From: Chrysaora quinquecirrha
Taxonomy: Eukaryota; Cnidaria; Scyphozoa; Semaeostomeae; Pelagiidae
Reading direction: 5' to 3'
Length of the DNA stretch: 64,000 nucleotides
Assembly: GCA_014526335.1 (NCBI GenBank)
Contig: JACTAT010000040.1
Location: 3,560,320-3,624,319 of the forward strand
The translations under genes and the position numbers were made by a program. Positions 61,142 through 64,000 of the stretch are shown here, in pieces. The notes beneath the pieces are model-generated. The model was not told where the DNA came from. It saw nothing but the letters and a program-made list of their open reading frames with translations, and made no database searches. Position 1 is the stretch's first letter; each line of letters opens with the position of its first letter.

Positions 61142-61942
61142 TTTTATCAGTTGGGGGAAGGATTCCGTACAGCGCGGACAAAAATTGCTATTTTTCCGGA
61201 GACAGAACTTAGAGAAACTATTGTTCTACCTTGCCTGCCGTTTCAGACAATGGTTAATTACAAGGCTAGTACGGGGAGTTTATTCAATTAGGTTACCGTC
61301 TCCAAGGGACGACATCTGTCATCCTGAGTTTGTCTCAATATGTGTCTATTTTCAATATATTTGAAATTGGGTTGAGGTTGCTGTTAAACGGAACACGGTG
61401 AATTTCGCAGCTACAACTGTGTTGATTTGTGTTTGGTCCCTAAATCCCCTTTACTATTTATACCGCAAAAAGGTCGCCCAAATGAAAAAAACCGTTCGTA
61501 ATCTTACGGCAGACGCTCAGCATGTTAAAGCATTGTGTGGCCAAAGCGGTTTTAAAGTTGGAAATCTACACATAATTATCGCACGAGTCAGATATTCGAA
61601 GCGCTAAACCGTCGCATGATTAATAGCTTTACTGGATGAAAGTTCCTATACTTGTTCATATGACATTATCAATCGTTTAATTTTAAACTAACAACTTCGA
61701 TTTACGCGTTCATGATATACAACGTCTTAAGCTTTTGGTCAACGTCCTTTCAAGAAACCTCTTCACGGTATTATTGTCGCCAGGCAGAAAAGGTTTTCGA
61801 GGTTTCCAAGTGTCGTTTCAATTTGCCGACAGCTTTTCTTCACTGTTATGCCTCTATATCACCTCTATATTTCTATATGCACCTCTGTCAATACATCATA
61901 GTACTTTCGTTCAGACATGTACAATAGTGCTCGTCGGATTCT
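61142..61942 (+). other. Intron or intergenic sequence
   Basis: Nothing recognised. The frame at 61398-61607 has no supported domain or splice context. Confidence 0.4.
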
Positions 61943-62280
61943 AAAGCCATAGCCGGGCTTATGTAGACCTTTATACTGTACGATAGAGCTAACCCCAATG
62001 TCAGCATGTCTACAACTTAAGTCAGAACTTTTAGGATACAGTTGATCGCGGTCGCAAGATCGCTCATGTCGACTGCGATTGACGAGAATCGGTTATCAAC
62101 TTGAAATCAGTAGATTGCCATCAAAGGGGAACTAGTTCCAACTAATTGCCAGAGCGCTAAAATGTTTCCAACTTATTGCCAGAGCGCTAAAATGTCCATA
62201 AGTCAGTTGCGATAAATTAGTTCCAGAAAACTGTTGATTATCTGTCCCAATCGAGTCATACTGTCGCTCCTGAGGCCAAT
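61943..62280. mobile_element. AAGCCAGGCTT-type element, copy 2
   Basis: AAAGCCATAGCCGGGCTTATG at the left, then the internal motifs AGTCAGAACTTTTAGGATAC, GCCAGAGCGCTAAAATG (twice) and CAGTTGCGATAAATTAG, as in 17118-17453. The right end is eroded. Confidence 0.6.
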
Positions 62281-62494
62281 ACTAAAACATTGGTAGCCTA
62301 ACATATATACACTTATAATAGTAATGTAACCTATGATTCGCTACTACTCTATGCATGGATTTGGACGGTCCAATGCATTTTAGGCCATCCAATGCAAATT
62401 CCTCATGCAGTTCCATGCATTTTCTTTTGTTGCGAAAGGTTGTTGCTGACGTTTGCGAAGAGTAAGAACTCTGGTGCGTGAGCCACTCCAATCC

Positions 62495-62630
62495 GCTCTG
62501 AGCCTGGACTTGCCCAAGTCGTCTTTGATAGAATGAAAGAGACGACTTTTACTGAGCAACTCACAGCTGGATAGGCTTTCATTCTATCAAAGAGGACTTT
62601 TGGGCAAGTCCACTCTGAGCTATGCTCTGA
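62495..62630. repeat. Imperfect inverted repeat
   Basis: TGGACTTGCCCAAGTCGTCT then TTGATAGAATGAAAG on the left pair with CTTTCATTCTATCAAAG then AAGTCCACTCTGAGC on the right. A GAGC motif occurs at each end. About 130 bp; class unknown. Confidence 0.7.
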
Positions 62631-62661
62631 GCACTTAGGCCATTCAATTCAGTCTCTTTAA

Positions 62662-62929
62662 TGCTGTGGCTAAACTAGGAGACATGTCGCGTGCGACATT
62701 GTATTCGTCGTGTCTTCCAGGGTGGCTAAACATGCGAATGACAAGCGAGAAACATGTCACCCGAGTCGCGGAGACAAGATATGTTTCTATTGTCTCCCAT
62801 AAACATTTGCGTGTCACTTGCTACAAATTTAGTCGCGTGCTACCAATTTTCCGAAGTGGCTAAACAACTGGGAGATATCGAGGGGACATCTCATGTCGCG
62901 CGTGACATGTCTCCTAGCTTAGCCAGACT
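62662..62929. mobile_element. TTAA-flanked CpG-rich MITE, copy 2
   Basis: Flanked by TTAA at 62658-62661 and 62930-62933. Ends GGCTAAACTAGGAGACATGT and GACATGTCTCCTAGCTTAGC. Internal GTCGCG motifs. 268 bp, sister of 12724-12975. Confidence 0.82.
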
Positions 62930-62933
62930 TTAA

Positions 62934-64000
62934 GTAAATGGTTATTGCTGTTGGTCAAGACTCCTACTTCAAAGAGTGGGACCTGTGTAATACGTCTACT
63001 GTACCGAAAATACTGTCCATGCAGAAGCTACGTTACTGCTGTGTCCAGATCGTTTTCAGAGAACTTCTCAGCACATTATTCATGGTCACTTCAAAGTTGT
63101 CATCTGAGCTTCAGATTGTCACAGTTTTTCTCTTGTTACATCACCTCTTTTACACTAAAGGAGCTGTGAAATATTTCAAGCCATTACTGTACGACATTTA
63201 GAAAGGTCCATGCTCAAAAATAGACCATCATTTTCTATCTTGATCATCAGTTTTGAATGTGTTTTATTGAAAAGGCCAAGGTTAATTTTCTGATCCTGTC
63301 TGCTCTATTTTACACAGTATGTTTTTGTATACTAATTTAATCCCAGCTGATTCATTTGATTGTCTGATTAGAGCTCTTCAGGGCTCAGGGTTGAATTTTT
63401 TGGGTTGAACTTCAGGGATCAAGACATTTGGTTGTTTTTCTTGCTGTCATATGCTCCTTCAGTCTGAGTGTAACTGTTCTTCAAGTGACTGATTCGCTAT
63501 TTTCTTTCTTACTCCTTTTTCGAGTTTCTGAGACTCTACTTCCCTGGATAAGTTTCAAACATATATAATTTCCTAGAAGAGTGCCTTATCTAGCCTTCTA
63601 ACATTGGATTAAAGGCGATTTCTTGTTACGGTTGTTTCTGCAAGAAGCTTGACGAGAAAACGTGCTTCTATTCACTCACCTTTGAGGTTAAGCTTAAGCA
63701 ACATTTAAGCCCCATTTACAGTACGAGGATTTTTCGACACTTCACAGGTAAAATTGCTCCGTTGAACTTGGAGTGTATACAATTCAAACGTACCTAGTTT
63801 TATCCCTGCCGAACAAATTTTCACCCATTGCAGGACCATTGCCAAGCTGGTCCAAACACAGGTTCAGAGATTTGATTAAGGTTAAATTTGTCAGAAATCT
63901 GGGAAACTTATTCATGGAAACGAAGTCTCCGGCGTGGAACACATGTCCTGCAACGTTAATCACAACGTTAGTGAGATGAAAGGCTTGTGAATAATCTAAA
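62934..64000 (+). other. Window end, no gene recognised
   Basis: Expected to hold or precede the last NAA25 exon, but no convincing coding exon was found. Frames at 62938-63201 and 63773-63979 are not supported. Confidence 0.4.

Noticed and set aside
63773..63979. Last NAA25 exon near 63838 (IAKLVQTQVQRF)
   Set aside because: It looks a little like the family C-terminus, but the reading phase does not fit exon 24 and the frame stops after a few residues.

Overview
This is eukaryotic, animal-type DNA: AT-rich, dense in GT-AG introns and full of short transposable elements. Nothing in it looks prokaryotic. The gene families (NAA25, a Tbx4/5-class T-box factor, an intronless rhodopsin-family GPCR with a diverged DRY site) and a BEL/Pao integrase scrap fit an early-branching marine invertebrate. 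A cnidarian, perhaps an anthozoan, is my best guess, but the sequence alone does not prove it.

Layout. Positions 1-22751 carry 23 consecutive plus-strand exons of NAA25, the auxiliary subunit of the NatB N-terminal acetyltransferase. The window opens inside the gene (the start lies upstream). All exon phases agree, giving 728 codons, or 778 with a probable late exon at 60015-60164. Intron 3 holds a complete single-exon GPCR on the minus strand (1793-2797). Intron 8 holds a truncated BEL/Pao integrase fragment. Positions 22752-60014 would be one 37-kb NAA25 intron, and inside it on the same strand sits a complete seven-exon Tbx4/5-class gene (34721-57077, 474 codons). The nesting depends on the 60015 exon really belonging to NAA25. 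The last NAA25 exon(s) and stop were not found.

The rest is intron filled with small elements: (1) TA-flanked MITEs with termini like CACTTTTTTTTAATAAG in at least four subfamilies; (2) PIF/Harbinger-like MITEs with TAA or TTA target duplications; (3) TTAA-flanked CpG-rich MITEs; (4) a 1.03-kb foldback element and a 120-bp hairpin relative; (5) two elements with perfect 8-bp target duplications; (6) three tRNA-derived SINE types; (7) satellites, including a (GTATG)n array abutting an NAA25 exon and a CTAA-rich satellite.

The most unusual pattern is in the TA-flanked MITEs. Each subfamily repeats a short motif internally, and when the motif changes between subfamilies (AAGCAAC, AAGGAAC, AAGAAAC, AAGAATA) the terminal and internal copies change together. 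A second striking structure is a perfect 45-bp inverted repeat with a 45-nt loop inside a TTA-flanked element at 54.2-54.5 kb. The two main genes are housekeeping (protein N-terminal acetylation) and developmental (transcription factor). Nothing in the sequence shows them working in one pathway; their link is positional.
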